Below, piece after piece: positions 1 to 11,760 of a stretch of DNA of 64,000 nt. The stretch is from positions 23,313,190 to 23,377,189 of the forward strand of contig CM068553.1 of NCBI GenBank assembly GCA_035048495.1, given 5' to 3'. Within the stretch, counting starts at the first letter, position 1, and the number at the start of each line of letters is the position of its first letter. Under the pieces are notes generated by a model, which made no database searches, was not told where the DNA came from, and saw only the letters and a list, made by a program, of their open reading frames with translations. The position numbers and the translations under genes are program-made. This stretch comes from Euptelea pleiosperma. Taxonomy: Eukaryota; Streptophyta; Magnoliopsida; Ranunculales; Eupteleaceae.

Positions 1-64
1 ATAATTATAAAATGTGTTGGAATTAGGGTTTCCGATCCAACGACACGAAAAAACCCTACTTTCA
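1..64 (+). repeat. 3' end of a family A LTR, cut by window edge
   Basis: The last 64 bases of a family A LTR in plus orientation. They end in CCCTACTTTCA, like the plus-strand copies ending at 15655 and 45831. The rest lies left of the window, so solo LTR versus element cannot be decided. Confidence 0.8.
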
Positions 65-362
65 ATAGAGTTTAGGTTTAGGGTTAGTAAAAAGTAATTT
101 TCATCACTTTCACTTAGGCTTATAAAGGAAGGGTCAAAAACCCTAATTTAGGTTCACTAATAGGCTAAAAATGGGCCTAAGGCCTATGGGTATCAACTGA
201 GCTCCAAACTGAATGATAAAAATGCCTAAAATGTCACTAATATGGTCTCGAAAGCCCACTCCAACAAACATGATCCAAACAAACCATACTAAAATATTAA
301 CAATAAATATCCATAATTAATTATTTATTAAAAATTAATAATTAAAAAATCGGGTCACTACA
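65..362 (-). repeat. Relic LTR, probably Ty3/gypsy
   Basis: On the minus strand this piece begins at 362 with TGTAGTGACCCG, an LTR-start style common in plant gypsy elements. It runs into AT-rich sequence and is interrupted at 64 by the family A LTR. Bases 85-215 are a diverged inverted relative of 62920-63115. The LTR reading is inference; the repeat relation is seen by eye. Confidence 0.4.
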
Positions 363-732
363 GCAACCATTGACACACTCTTGGCTTAACTAGCACACCA
401 TATGACCAATTACAACTGTGTTTTGTCATACAAAGTTTAGACACTAGAATATAGTGATATTCATTACAGTTGAAATTTAGTCCATTCTCTTTACTGAGAA
501 TACCTAAAAGGGGGGTTGATTAGGTATTAAAATTATTTTTTAACCTATAACAATTTACTGGTCCGGTAGGGTAAACAAAATCGCATGCCACAATAAAACA
601 GTTGATTGATCAAAAGATGATTATCACAATCGACGTTGATTGAATATATCTCCGTGATATATTTTCCCTTTGTCGTTTGTAATAATCTAATAAATATGCG
701 AAAGACAAACAATCAACACACCATAACACATG
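363..732. other. AT-rich region, left part of a copia-like untranslated segment
   Basis: No gene seen. After removal of the solo LTR at 733-3576 this stretch continues directly into 3582 onward. A tract near 505-530 (AGGGGGGTTGATTAGG) and the ACGTGGAAACC tract just after 3581 resemble untranslated or LTR segments of SIRE-type copia elements. That assignment is recalled similarity only. Confidence 0.3.
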
Positions 733-3576
733 TGAAAGTAAGGTTGTTCCACGGCGTCGGATCAGAAACCCTAATCTCAACACATTTTTAGAATCCGCTT
801 CTTGTTCACTCAAATCTTGCAAAAATCACAGGGTTGTACAGTGGCTCTTGTCGGATGTCGATCCGCACTCGGGGTTAAGGAACGCTAATCAAGAACAATA
901 ATAAACAAAAAACGCTGATAATATAACGAAGGGATGAGAATGGTGAAAGTGATTTTTTTTTTAAAACATGATTTATAATTTGTAGAGAGATAACTGCAAC
1001 TTTCAACCTAAAATATATTGAATCAAATAACAATCACCTGCTATAATGAAAGACTTACAAACTTTTATTTCATCAAAAAATGATACAAAATCTCATAACA
1101 AACATTCTAAAAATCAAAACCTAGCTAGAAAAGCATTAAAGAAAGCAATTAAAAGAGAGACAAAGATTTAGAGAGAGAGAGGAGAGTTTTAGAGAGAGAA
1201 AGTTAAGAAACAAAAAAGAACGCTAGAGAGAGAAAAGAGAGAACTAGAGAGAGAGAGAAAGGGTAGAGGGGATCTTACCACAAACCTTTGGGAGGACAAC
1301 AGCTAGCCATGGGTAGCAATAGAGGAATCTGGCTCATGGCCAGCAAGATGTACTATGGTGCTACGGGGGTGCAAACCGAGATGGAGAGGTGAGTTGCATA
1401 GAGTGTGGCAGCCAGGAATGGTGGTGAATAAGAGATCTCTGGTTGGTTGCAGACCAAAGAAAAGATGTTGTCCGGTTCACTACAGCATGATGAAAAGATG
1501 GGGCTGGCTATCCTCTCCAAGATGTTGATGTTGTTGCTGAAGTGCAACCGCCTCACATGAGAGAACGGCTTGTGAAGCCATGGAGAAGTAGCAGCATGTT
1601 AATAGTGCAAATCTTGCAGCCCCAAGATGGAGAGACGTGAGATCTCGTGGGTGTGCAACAATGAGGACGATGCACACCAATCCAAGGAGGGCACCTACGG
1701 CTTCCTCTTCCTCCCTCTTTTCTTCTTTTTTTTTTCTGTTTATTCTTGCAGGTTTTTGCAAACCTACAAATCGAAGTTGGAAGAGGCGGTGCTGGTTGAT
1801 GGAGATGAAGAAAGCGGTTCGGTGGCTGTTGGTGCGTGGAGAGAAGGAGATCTGCCAAAAGAGGAGCAGCAGATGGTTGTCGTTGTGTGGAGGCGCTTGA
1901 GTGGTGGTGAAGCCACTAGCGTGAGTTGCAGCAGGTCTGCTGCTACCACCGAACAGTGATCTCCAATGGTGGAGATCATGGTGTCAATGAGGTGCACAAC
2001 AGAACCGTGAACACCACAGGGTGATGAAGCTATTCAAAGAAGGGGAACCAATCCGGCTAGAAGAGTTTAAGATTTCAGATCCACGTTTTGGCCAGTGGAA
2101 GATGCAGGTGAGGAACACGAATGAGCAGGCGTGGGTCGCCGGTGGATGACGTGTAGGTTGCTGGCTGAAATGGAGGAGAGAAAGAGAGGAGGGCGAACCT
2201 CCTTTCCTCCCTTTTTTTTTTTTTTTTTTTTCTTCCTTGGAAGAAAAACCGTCCAAAGAACGGGGGTGTGGCTACTGCTATTGGAAGTGGGAGAGATGGA
2301 TTCGGTTGGGAGGTTAGAGATGACAGATGGCCGGAGTTCTGCAACTCCGGCGAAATAATAAAAGAGAAGATGAAGAAGATGAAAGAGAAGATGAAGGAAA
2401 ATGGCCAAAAATCGAGGGGAAGAAGGGGCAAGAGAGTTTGGGGAGAGAATGGAAGAGATTGGAGGGGGATTAGGATTCAAACGAACCCTTCTCCTTCCCC
2501 TTTTAAAGCTCCATATTTTCTTTAATGGAAATAGGGATTTTTTGAAAATAAAAAATAAGAAAAATAATTTTTTTTTTTTTTTTTTTAAGTAAAACCCTAC
2601 TTTTCTTTGGGGAATTTCCCCATTTAGTGGACCCCCCTTTTTTTAAAATTTAATTGAAACTATTTTGAAATTCACGGGGTCCACTAAATGGTCGGACAAC
2701 GGGTCGATGATGATGGGCCCGACTACTGGCCCACATGGATTGATGATGTCCATCGTCTCACAAGATGATGTGACAGACAATCTGATGGTCAGACTGAAGA
2801 TGACTTAATCAGGATCCAGATTGGCAAGCCGACGGATTTAGAGAGATCCGACGGTCTAATGGACGATCCAACAGTCCGATGGAAGATCCAACGGTCTGAT
2901 AGCTTAGAGAGATAGGCCAGAGCCAACGGGCAGGAGTTCTGGGGTTAGGTCAATAGATCTGAGGACCGAGAGATGAAGAGAGAGAGAATAAGGAGAGATG
3001 AGATCAAAAATTAGGAGGAGGAAAGAGAAAATATTAGAAAATGGAGATAAAAGTATTGGCAGAGGGTCTAGAACCATGGTCTTCACTGTGACCATCCTCA
3101 CGCTTCTCCAATAGAGTAGACTATCATTCCTTGCTGACTCATGTGGCTTTAAACGCTTTGGTTCGTCTCTTGGTCATTGGCTCTCCTACTCTCTTCATTC
3201 TTTGGGCCGGCTTTTTGGTCCTCTTATTCAGCCCATATTTGGCCCATATCTTCTAGTCATAGCATGTGGGCTCTAAAAGCTTTGATAATGGGCTTTCCTG
3301 ATCGATGTGGGCTCGCAAGTCTCGAGAATTGTTCCATCGGGGTTTCCTACGACAGAAGAAGCGCATACTGAGACTTTATCAGAACGACTCAATGTCTAGA
3401 CTTCCAAAAATGTGTTTAATGCATGCAAATATACCATTTCATCCAGAAAAGTGTGTTCTACGCAACAAAAGAGACTCTTAAGTAGAAAAATAGATAAATA
3501 GAGCATTTTAACGTAGGAGAGTGTGAAAACGCTTAGAAGATAACAGTGGAAAATACACACTTTTAAGCGAATATCA
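733..3576 (-). mobile_element. Solo LTR of family A (long type)
   Basis: A 2844-bp LTR in minus orientation: on the plus strand it starts TGAAAGTAAGG and ends TTAAGCGAATATCA. It is flanked by a perfect 5-bp duplication ACATG (728-732 and 3577-3581), so it inserted as a retrotransposon and was reduced to a solo LTR. It contains GA-rich tracts, a CCGGAGTT palindrome at 2331-2350, a T run at 2212-2230 and a degraded CArG box near 2522-2531. Its open frames are low-complexity and not genes. Confidence 0.9.
2331..2350. repeat. GGAGTTGCA-type palindrome in a long LTR
   Basis: A 20-bp hairpin: CCGGAGTT and AACTCCGG arms with a CTGC centre. It is a shorter version of the palindrome found in the other long family A LTRs. 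Confidence 0.8.
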
Positions 3577-4900
3577 ACATGCGAGTTTTTACGTGGAAAC
3601 CTTTATCAAGAAAAACTACGGGACCACGTCCCGATGCTTAGTATCATTAACTAAGAAGTTACGAGTTACAAAAGTTACCTATGTAGCACCATTTTAATAC
3701 AGCTTTCAACTTTAGCCAAGGCCTATTACCGACGTGTCCACATCCTCTGACTTCACGCTACGAGTCACACGCGCGCCCTCCCAATCATGAAGCCTTTATC
3801 GCTTGTTCAGTTTGGTACACCCCAAACCTATCGTCGATCAGTACACCATGATCTTAAATCTCACGCAGCTATCTCTACTGAAGGCGAAGGATTCAGTACA
3901 CCCTAAACCCCAAAATTGCTCAACTAGTGTTGCGACATATTGGTACTCTCTGGCTTACTAGGTTAAGATACTAAATGGAAAACCTAAGCAGAGGGAAGAT
4001 CAAGCTCTAGGCTTTGATCTAAAAGGAAGAGAAAGCCTTTAGCGCTTTCTCTTTTCAATTGGGACAACTCTTTTATAAAAACTCTCTCTTGTTGTCTGTA
4101 GTTGTGTGTATAATAAAGCTCAAGAGAGGCTTCATTTATAAGAGTTTGGAAGCCCAAGATCGTGCAAGTAATGGGAAGCGGGAGCATGAAAATTGGATCT
4201 AAAAGTAGACTCATTCTGGGAAGTCCAATCGATTATAGAGTAGGTCAAATCGATCGGACTCCAGTCCAATCGATTGTACTCTTGGTCCAATCAATTGTAC
4301 TGTACAAATGAGTTTTTTGTTCGTCGTGGCAATCGATTGTACACATGATCCAATTGATTGTTCACTTTGAAAGTTCTTTCTTGGATGGTCGAATCAATTG
4401 TATACAGGGGTCCAATCGATCGAACTGGTCCAATCGATTATAGAATAAACTCCAATTGATTGTACACTAGGAGTGTTCTATCCCATAGGGTCCAATCGAT
4501 CGGATTAGTCCAATCGATTATAGAGTAAAGTCCAATCGATTGTACTCAGGGACTGTTCTCTCTTGTAATGTCAAATCGATTGTACACAGACGTCCAATTG
4601 ATCGAACTTTCCCTTAGTCAATTTTTTACTTCTTTGCATTTTATCGACCTGGGTCTTTCCTGTGACAAGGTTCAACCATTATGTTTAATGTTTTAAGATC
4701 ATATTCCTATGGCCACTAAGTCACTTACCTTTCTAAGTGAGCGGACACGATCTTCAACGGGTAAATAAAAGTTACTCAGATGACTCAAGTCGTCAACCAT
4801 CTGATTCTTGTGATCTTCGTCTTGTAGTCTTCACGTAGTCAGCGAAGTATACCTACCACAACATTTTCAATGCTACACTTGTGCTCGTAGCAATGGTTAC
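3577..4900. other. Copia-like untranslated or LTR segment, no intact gene
   Basis: Continuation of 363-732. It carries an ACGTGGAAACC...ACTACGGGACC tract (3587-3630) of the sort found in long SIRE-like copia LTRs or UTRs, and a block of CAATCGATTG repeats. Reading frames are short and broken. Family assignment is inference. Confidence 0.3.
4224..4616. repeat. Array of about 15 CAATCGATTG-type palindromic units
   Basis: About 15 copies of a 15-19 bp motif, mostly TCCAATCGATTGTAC with variants ending TATAGAGTA or CGGAC. They are irregularly spaced over 390 bp. The core CAATCGATTG is its own reverse complement, and many variants are single transitions from it. Units are separated by unrelated 5-45 bp pieces, so it is a clustered motif array and not a clean tandem repeat. 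Confidence 0.8.
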
Positions 4901-5676
4901 AAGGATGTTTTATGTCAAACGGAATATTTGCCAAACTAGAATATCAAAATATTCTTTACAACAGTATGGATTAGCACGTGTTTGACATCCATCCTTATCA
5001 GAACATGTAGACACGTGTGCGTACATTATCAAATGTGATATTTTACTATTTTTTGAAAATACAAGATCCCCTGCCAGTTGTGATAATAATAGCAAGGCGC
5101 GAATCTTGCCACATCCTCGTACTAACTAGCTCGGAGATCAATGAGTACCTGGCTATGTGGCAACTTGAGTCCCCACACCAGATAAGAAACTTTCTTATCT
5201 CATCCTGGATAAAGACAGGGATTTCTTATCCATAAAAGGATTGTCAAACAAAGGCCTTCTCAAAGAAGACCAAGTGTGTAGAATTTCCTCAAACTCGGAC
5301 TCTAAGTATATAAAGTCCTAACAGGAGTCTTCATCCTTCTAAAGGTAGGACTCCACGAACCTATAAGTATATGCCAAAGGTAAAGGTACGATCCGTCCAA
5401 TCTTAGTTAATGCTACCCAATTTTTCCTTTCTACTTACCGTTAACTTCGTGCTTCTAACTTGAGCGATGGAGTGTCTTGTTGCAGGTTCTCCTAACACTC
5501 AGATCACGAAGACTACGAGCCCTCATTCATCAAGTCTGGACAGATCTCGAGGGTTGTGCGGTGAAGAGAAAATTTCCCCACAATCATCATCATAATTCTA
5601 TTTCCAAAGTTACGGAGTCGGCTGCACGCATCATGTTCCTCCATTAAATACTGTTTAAATTCATTTCTTCCATTAA
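4900..5676 (+). repeat. Probable Tat-type LTR fragment (+)
   Basis: Contains a TATA box (5307-5314), a likely leader, and near 5458-5487 an ACTTGAGCGATGGAGTGT...TTGCAGGT tract. The LTR of element B carries the same kind of tract on the opposite strand (near 5943-5975), as do Tat-lineage LTRs generally. The ends were not found and no primer-binding site follows. It abuts the GTCAA duplication of element B, so B inserted into or just after it. Confidence 0.4.
5307..5314 (+). promoter_or_regulatory. TATA box of the LTR fragment
   Basis: TATATAAA, followed about 150 bp later by the conserved Tat LTR tract. Consistent with an LTR promoter; no other promoter element was identified. Confidence 0.4.
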
Positions 5677-6064
5677 GTCAATGTGGGGGAAAAATCTAGG
5701 ATCTTTGCCCACACGATCCCCGAGGAAATGGACTGGTTGTTGGTACACGAACTTTCCGACGTAGTTGGCCTTGCTCGAATTGATTACTCTGCTGATCGCC
5801 GACGTGCTCTCCCGTCGCCGTGGTACTTTCCAACATAGTCAGCCTTGCTTCTGATGGCCCTGAAAGTAGGCTGATTGGTGTCCCTCCTTGTTCGGATTGG
5901 TTACTCCGACGATTGCCGACGTACTCTCCGGTCATCGTGGTACCTGCAAATCACACTCCGACGCTCAAGTCAGGATGGATCCAAATACAGTAAGTCTTGT
6001 TCTTGGTGCATATATCTCTCTCTTGCTTGTTTTTTCGACCCCTTCTTCATCAGACCTTCTCTCT

Positions 6065-6071
6065 CTTTATA
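6065..6071 (-). promoter_or_regulatory. TATA box in left LTR of element B
   Basis: Minus-strand TATAAAG, repeated at the matching place of the right LTR (49418-49424). Expected LTR promoter of element B. Confidence 0.5.
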
Positions 6072-6267
6072 GGGCTCTCAACAAGGAGTGTGTCGTCGTT
6101 GAGGAGCCTGTAACCGTCACTTCTTGATAATGACTTTCTGTTGCATTTCTTGGTCTGAAGGGGAATGCTTCCCCTAGGTACTTTGTGAGATGATGTTTTG
6201 CCCATTTAGGCTGAATCAGTGAGTATTTGCCACCCGTTCTAGATGTGACATGTCGGATTACTTGTGC

Positions 6268-6524
6268 AAAGGTATCCGACAAGCCCCATCATCTAGTCGG
6301 ACTGAGCTTCATCACGTGTTCCGACAAGGTCCATTTTCTAGTCAGACGACTTTGTCATGCGTTCCGACAAGGTCCACCCTCTAGTCGAACGGCTTCGTCA
6401 CGTGTTCTGATGAGGTCCATCTTCTAGTCGGACAACGTCATCACGTGTTTCGACAAGGTCCGTCTTCTAGTTGGATGACTTGCGTCACGTGTTCCGACAA
6501 GGTCTGTTTTCTAGTTGGAGAGCT
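6268..6524. repeat. ~43-bp tandem repeats with G-boxes, left LTR of B
   Basis: About six degenerate units of the form CCGACAAGGTCC...CTAGTCGGACGGCTT. Four contain a perfect G-box CACGTG (6313, 6399, 6442, 6486). The matching right-LTR block has fewer units, so the array length changed after insertion. Confidence 0.8.
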
Positions 6525-6659
6525 TATTTTATTCGATAAGTCCCTTCCTGTTTTGTCGGATATCCATCTGTGACTGGAATCGTCCACTTAGGTTCGCTGA
6601 AGGAGTTAAGACCTCCCTATGGAGGTATGCCTATCGAGTTGCTGACTGAGCTGGTCTAT

Positions 6660-7402
6660 TGATATTTGCTCAAAAGTGCTTATTTTAAGCCATTATCCTT
6701 ATAGCGATGTCGCATTCTCCTATGTAAAACTTGTCTTTTCGTCAATTTTTCCACGTAAGAGTTTCTTCCATTGCGTAGAATACATTCTTTAGAAGAAAAT
6801 TGACTATTTGCATGAAATATACGCATTTCAGATAGTCTAGTATCAAGCCATTTTAGTTGAATTTCATTACGGGCTTTTTCACTTGCAGGAGACCCTATCG
6901 GACGATTCTTGAGGACTGGTGGGCCCACGATCAACCACAGAAGACTTCTATCAAAGCTTAAAGAGCCAACAGGCTAAGATAACTAGATAGAAGACATGTA
7001 CGGGTAAAGCTAGAGGATCGTAGAGCCGGAACAAGGACTAACAGAGAAAAGAATAGCTGGAGACCAAGAGAAGGATAGCTGGAGACCAAGAGAAGGACTT
7101 AGGTGTTAAAGGCCATACCAATTGACATCAAAGGATAAGTTTGACTAATTGGTGGAGCGGACGAGAGAGAATAAAGAAGACCAGGGTTCAAGACCCTCCA
7201 ATACTTTTATTTTTGTATTTTTCTCTCACCCCTCTCCTTTTTCTCTCTATCTATCTATCTTGGCCCATGACCTAGGCCCATACCCATGACCCATACCCAT
7301 GACCCACGACCCATGCCCATGCCCATTTGCAACAACAATAAAGAATTGGTCTCACTTGATCGATTCTTCTCTCCTAGTCACTCTCTTTCTCATCTAACTA
7401 AC
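6660..7402 (+). repeat. 5' LTR of A-I, first part
   Basis: Begins TGATATTTGCTC and is cut at 7402 by a solo LTR. It matches 20269-20970 of the 3' LTR and includes the tRNA-like A/B box motif at 7150-7195. Confidence 0.88.
7150..7195 (+). promoter_or_regulatory. tRNA-like A box / B box pair in LTR
   Basis: TGGTGGAGCGG (7150-7160) fits the RNA polymerase III A box and GGTTCAAGACC (7185-7195) fits the B box, 35 bp apart. The B-box part recurs in the other short LTRs (20770-20780; minus strand 36355-36365). Long LTRs have GGTTCCAGACC, one base off consensus. Whether it is functional is unknown. Confidence 0.4.
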
Positions 7403-10400
7403 TGAAAGTAAGGTTTTTTTCGTGTCGTTGGTTACGGAAACCCTAGATCTCAACAATATTTGTAATTTTTCCGAATTGGTTCACTTAATCTGCAAAAATA
7501 CAGACTTGCACAGTGGCTCGTGTCGGATATCGTCCGCACTCGGGGTTAGGGCAAATAAGAACAATAATAACAGAAAATGCTTATAATTTATGAAAGGGTG
7601 AGAATGTTGATTATATCGATATTAAAACACGCTTTTTGGAGATAGATTATTAAAACTATGAATGAGAACTAACATAATCAAAATGCAACAATTAACAAGA
7701 GTGAACATAAATAAGAAGCATTCAAAAACTAATCAAGAACAATCAATTTTATTTATTAAAGTAAAATCCAAATTACAATGCTTTGAAATAAAATTCGCAA
7801 ACAAAGAACAATTAACAAAACTAATTTAAAAAGCAAGATATAGAGAGAGAAAGATAGAGATATAGGTAGAGAGAGAAAGTGACTAAAGAGGTCTAGAGAG
7901 AGAAAGTAAGAAATTAGAGAGAAAATATATTCTAAGGAGAGAAAGTGAAAGGAAAAGTAGGAATGGAAGAGAGAGATCTAGAGAGAGAAACTAGAGGGAG
8001 AGAGAGGTAGCATTAGAGAGAGAGACCAAATGAAGGGAGATAAATTACTTTCATGAACTTATCGGCCAATGGAATGGCCAAGTGGTGAAAGAAGTGCTTC
8101 CCTTGAAATGGTGTAGCATGTGGCGCACAAGGAGCAGCACGGAGGGGTGATGGTGGAGTCCAACCTTGGTGGTTTTCGACGAAGGAGAGGATTATGTGAG
8201 ATGGATGGTGCTTGTTTTACAGGTCTTGGTCACGTTCAGGAGAGAACACACTGCCTGACCAACCTTTTGTTAGTAAAAAAAGGGGCAGCAAGGCTGCCAG
8301 TCTCCAATGGTGGAGGTGCTATAGAGAAATGTTGCTGGTGGTTTGCCGGAGGAGGTTGAACCGTGGAGAGGAAGATGTTCAGCTTGCAAAGAGGTGGAGT
8401 TGCAGGCCGTTAATGGAGGTTTGATGAAGAACCGGTGGTGGTTCTGGATGTGCAGATAGCACCTAAGGAGGATGCCACGGTGGTGAATCAACAACTGAGG
8501 AGCGTCTGGTGGTTCGTGAGGAAAGACTAGAGAGGATAACCCACAGTTGTAGATCCTTCTACTGCCAAGAAGGAGAGGTGTTGCATGGGGGCGACTGTAG
8601 AAAAGCTTCCACGTTCTAGAGGGGAAGACGTGCAGTCCAGAAATGCCGTAGTAGATGGTGGTGAAGGGTGGTGGAAGAAGGGCGGAGCAAATTGCTGGGG
8701 CGTTAGGGATAGGACTATGTAACGGGGTTGCAGACCAAGGAGGTCAGCAAGGTTGAGATGGGGAGACAGTTGTTGTGGAGGACAAACAGCAATGGTGTTG
8801 CTGTTGGTGGTGGAGAGATGGGGAGGCGAATCAGACCTGCAACAGTTATGGAGCAAGCCGGTAGAGATGGAGAGAGGAATGGGGAAGAGAGAGGCAGTGA
8901 AGAGAAGGTCGTGAGTTGTTGTCCATGCAATAGATGAGGGCAACACGTACCCAAGAGTACCAGCGGCTGTGAGGTTGCAGACATGCCGGAGTTGCAGGTC
9001 TGCTCAATTTTAATGGCTGATCTTTACACGCTGGCTTTCGGCCAGAACCTGAGGAGCAGCAGGTGACGTTACAGGCGGAGTAGCTTCTAGTTGCAGGTGG
9101 AGCAATAGGAGGAAGAAGAGAAGAAGAAAAACAGGGGAGAATAAGAACTAGAAGGCCGGAGTTACTGCCTGCAACTCCGGTGAAGATGGAGGAAAAGAAA
9201 GGGAGAAGAAGAAGAAGAACTGTTGGGGGTAGACTGGAGTTGCAACCTGCAACTCCGATCGTTGAAGATGGTGGAAGAGCACCGGGTTGCGGTAATGGAG
9301 GTCCAGCCGTTTCCGGTGTTAATGGTAACCGTTGTGGGAGGCTGTAGGTGCTGGACAGTGAAGAGGAGAATGGTCTCCCACGGGGCCAAGAGTTATAGGT
9401 TGCCCAGTAAACCGGAAAAAGAAGAAGAAAAAGAAGGTGGTGCTCCACCACCGCTGGCGAAGAAGGGTGAAGAAGGAGAGGCAAAGAAGGGGGAGGGAAC
9501 CAAAAAGAGACCCAAGGTTTCTCTCTCTTTTAAAGGGAGTAGTTTGTTGTGGGAGAGAGAAACCGTAGGAATGAAGTTGGGGATTGATGAGAAGTGGTCA
9601 AAGTTGACCACTTCTCCCATTGGCTTGAATGTGGGCTTGTGAGAGCCCATGGGTTTATGTTGGCCACTTGCTTTGATTGGGTCATAAATCCATAGGCCTT
9701 GGGCTATTAAATGGGTAGGTCAAAGGCCATAGAGTTGGGCCAAGGAAATTGCCACATGTCGGCCAGTGAGCCACAGGGATAATGGACCGAAGGATTGGGC
9801 ATGGGTCATGGGCATGGGCATGGGCTCAAGGATAAGCGCCCTAATGGGCCAAATGGATATGGGCCTCTTGCGAGGCCATGGGTTAGGGTGCGTTTGGTCG
9901 CCAGGGGAGAAAAAATGGTAAATGAGCCCAAAACACCATGGGCTCTAGGACGGGTTACAAGGCCGAGGGCTTCCAATTTGCTTGTGGGCCACTTGGCCAT
10001 GGGGGCTGTTAGATGATGAAACTATGATAATTGGATGAGATGAGGTGGCAGTTTGACTCGGTCCATAATTGGCAGACCGTAGGATCTGGAAAGATCCAAC
10101 GGTCAGATGAATGATCTAACGGTCGAATTGAAGATCTAACGGTAGAAGAACTATGAGAGATGGAATAAAGCTAAAGGAGAGAAGATCTGAGGTTAGATGA
10201 TGGAGATCAGAGAGTTAGGATGGTCGATCTAAGGATCGGATGGTGAGATATAGGCAATTCGATCATGGAGAGGGGGATCGGATGGTAGATCTGGGGATCT
10301 AATGGTAGGATGAGATGATCTACGGGTTAGATATTAGAGTCTAGAGAGATGGAGAGAGAATTAGGAGAGAGGAGAGAGAAAATAATATAAAGGCAAAAGA

Positions 10401-10913
10401 GCTGGCGGAGGGTCATGAACCCTGATCTTCAATGTAATCTTTCGTCGGTTTTACCAAGCCGTCATTTTATATCAGTTGGTGCGACTTTGAATCACTTTGG
10501 CCCGTCTCTTGGTATTCAGCTTTGCCTCTCTCTTGGTTCTTTATCTGGCTCTACGATCCTCTGACTTGACCCGTACTTGGCCGGTATCTTCTTGTCATAG
10601 CTTGTTGACTCCTTAAGCTTTGATATTAGACTTCTATGGTTGATCGTGGGCCCATAAGTCTCGAAAATCACCCGATCGGATTTCCTGTGAGAGAAAAGCG
10701 CGTAATGAGACTTAATCAAAACGGCTTCATATTTAGACTATCCGAAATGCGTATATTTCATGCAAATAGTCAATTTTCGTTTAAAGATTACGCTCTACGC
10801 ATTGGAAGAAACTCTTACGTGAAAAAGTCGACGAAAAGACAAGTTTTACGTAGGAGAATGCGACATCGCTATAAGGATAATGGCTTAAAATAGGCACTTT
10901 TGAGTGAATATCA
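7403..10913 (-). mobile_element. Solo LTR of family A (longest, 3511 bp)
   Basis: Inserted in minus orientation into the 5' LTR of A-I with a perfect CTAAC duplication (7398-7402 and 10914-10918). The 3' LTR of A-I at about 20975-20990 shows the uninterrupted site. The centre is rich in GGAGTTGCAG-type sequence and holds two palindromes (9156-9180, 9236-9257). Long open frames on both strands there are compositional. Confidence 0.92.
9156..9257. repeat. Two GGAGTTGCA-type palindromes
   Basis: Hairpins at 9156-9180 (CCGGAGTT...TGCAACTCCGG) and 9236-9257 (GGAGTTGCAACC then TGCAACTCCG), 55 bp apart in the same LTR. Confidence 0.8.
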
Positions 10914-10918
10914 CTAAC

Positions 10919-11744
10919 CCATTCCCAACCGTTGGATCTCTCTAGATCCAACGGTCATCATTTTTACAACAAGCAAAAAAAAATATATATATATGTAAGA
11001 GATCTACGATATCTCCTTCTTGGGTTGATTCTCTCTCCCCCCTCACTTCTCTCATCTTTTCTTTTCTTCTCTCTCTCTTACTCACAAGCATACCTTGGAA
11101 AGTTGCTCCTCAACCCCTACTCATTTGCTACACGGGAACCGCCTACTACCATCTCATTCACAAGGCTACAATCCTCAATCTTATTGAGGTCGATCTAATC
11201 GGAGTTGCACCATCTACCTCTTTAATGGTAAGCTTTTCTCTAATTCATCTCTCTAACCTTCCTACCTTCTTTCTCTCTCTTCTTTTCCTTTCTACATTTC
11301 CATGTTTTCTAGGGTAATATTTTAATGGCTTTCTAGATTAATTTGGTTTACTGTTATTTCCGTTGTAAAGCATTTGGACAAGCATTGTAAGCATTTGTTT
11401 TTAGTTTAATGAACAAGTTTTAAATTCAAGTTTAAGTTGTTTTCATTTATTGTGTTTTTCATTCTCATTTCTCTTATGTATTTTTCATTCAATAGTTTTA
11501 ACAACAATCTCAAACATATTTTAAATCAACCTCCACCATTATCATACTTCCATTTATTCCGAGCATTTTCTAATTATTCTTGTTTCTTATTGTGCTAACT
11601 AATCCCGAGTGCGGATGATATCCGACACGAGCCACTGTGCAAGTCTGCTTATTTGCAGATTAAGTTAACCAATTCGGAAAAATTACAAATACTATTGAAA
11701 TCAAGGGTTTTCGTAACCAACGACGCGGAAAAACCCTAAATTCA
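10919..11744 (+). repeat. 5' LTR of A-I, second part
   Basis: Continues the LTR after the nested insertion and ends CCCTAAATTCA, two bases before the primer-binding site. It matches 20985-21785. Confidence 0.88.
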
Positions 11745-11746
11745 AA

Positions 11747-11760
11747 TGGCATCGTTGCCG
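11747..11760 (+). other. Primer-binding site of A-I (tRNA-Asp type)
   Basis: TGGCATCGTTGCCG, two bases inside the LTR. Plant tRNA-Asp primes elements carrying TGGCGCCGTTGCCG, so this copy has two mismatches. A-II keeps a better match at 30837-30850. A tRNA-Asp primer fits the Athila-like Gag. Confidence 0.75.

Larger units (their letters stand above)
5682..6659 (-). repeat. Left (3') LTR of element B, outer part
   Basis: First part of the left LTR, starting TGTGGG. It aligns with 49034-49950. It is split by A-I at 6660 and resumes at 21786. It contains a minus-strand TATAAAG (6065-6071) and a ~43-bp tandem array. Confidence 0.88.

Noticed and set aside
4224..4616. CRISPR-like array
   Set aside because: Repeats are 15-19 bp, spaced irregularly, in a plant genome and next to copia-like sequence; no cas genes.
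8846..9650. Long Pro/Leu/Ser-rich frames on both strands
   Set aside because: They lie in the GC-rich centre of a solo LTR, have no domain, and are not conserved in sister LTRs.
6660..10913. Terminal inverted repeats of a DNA transposon (TGATATTTGC ... GAATATCA)
   Set aside because: The inverted pairs come from LTRs in opposite orientation. Target duplications, PBS and PPT positions show that each LTR runs TGATATTCGC to CTACTTTCA, and the plus and minus copies are interleaved by nesting.
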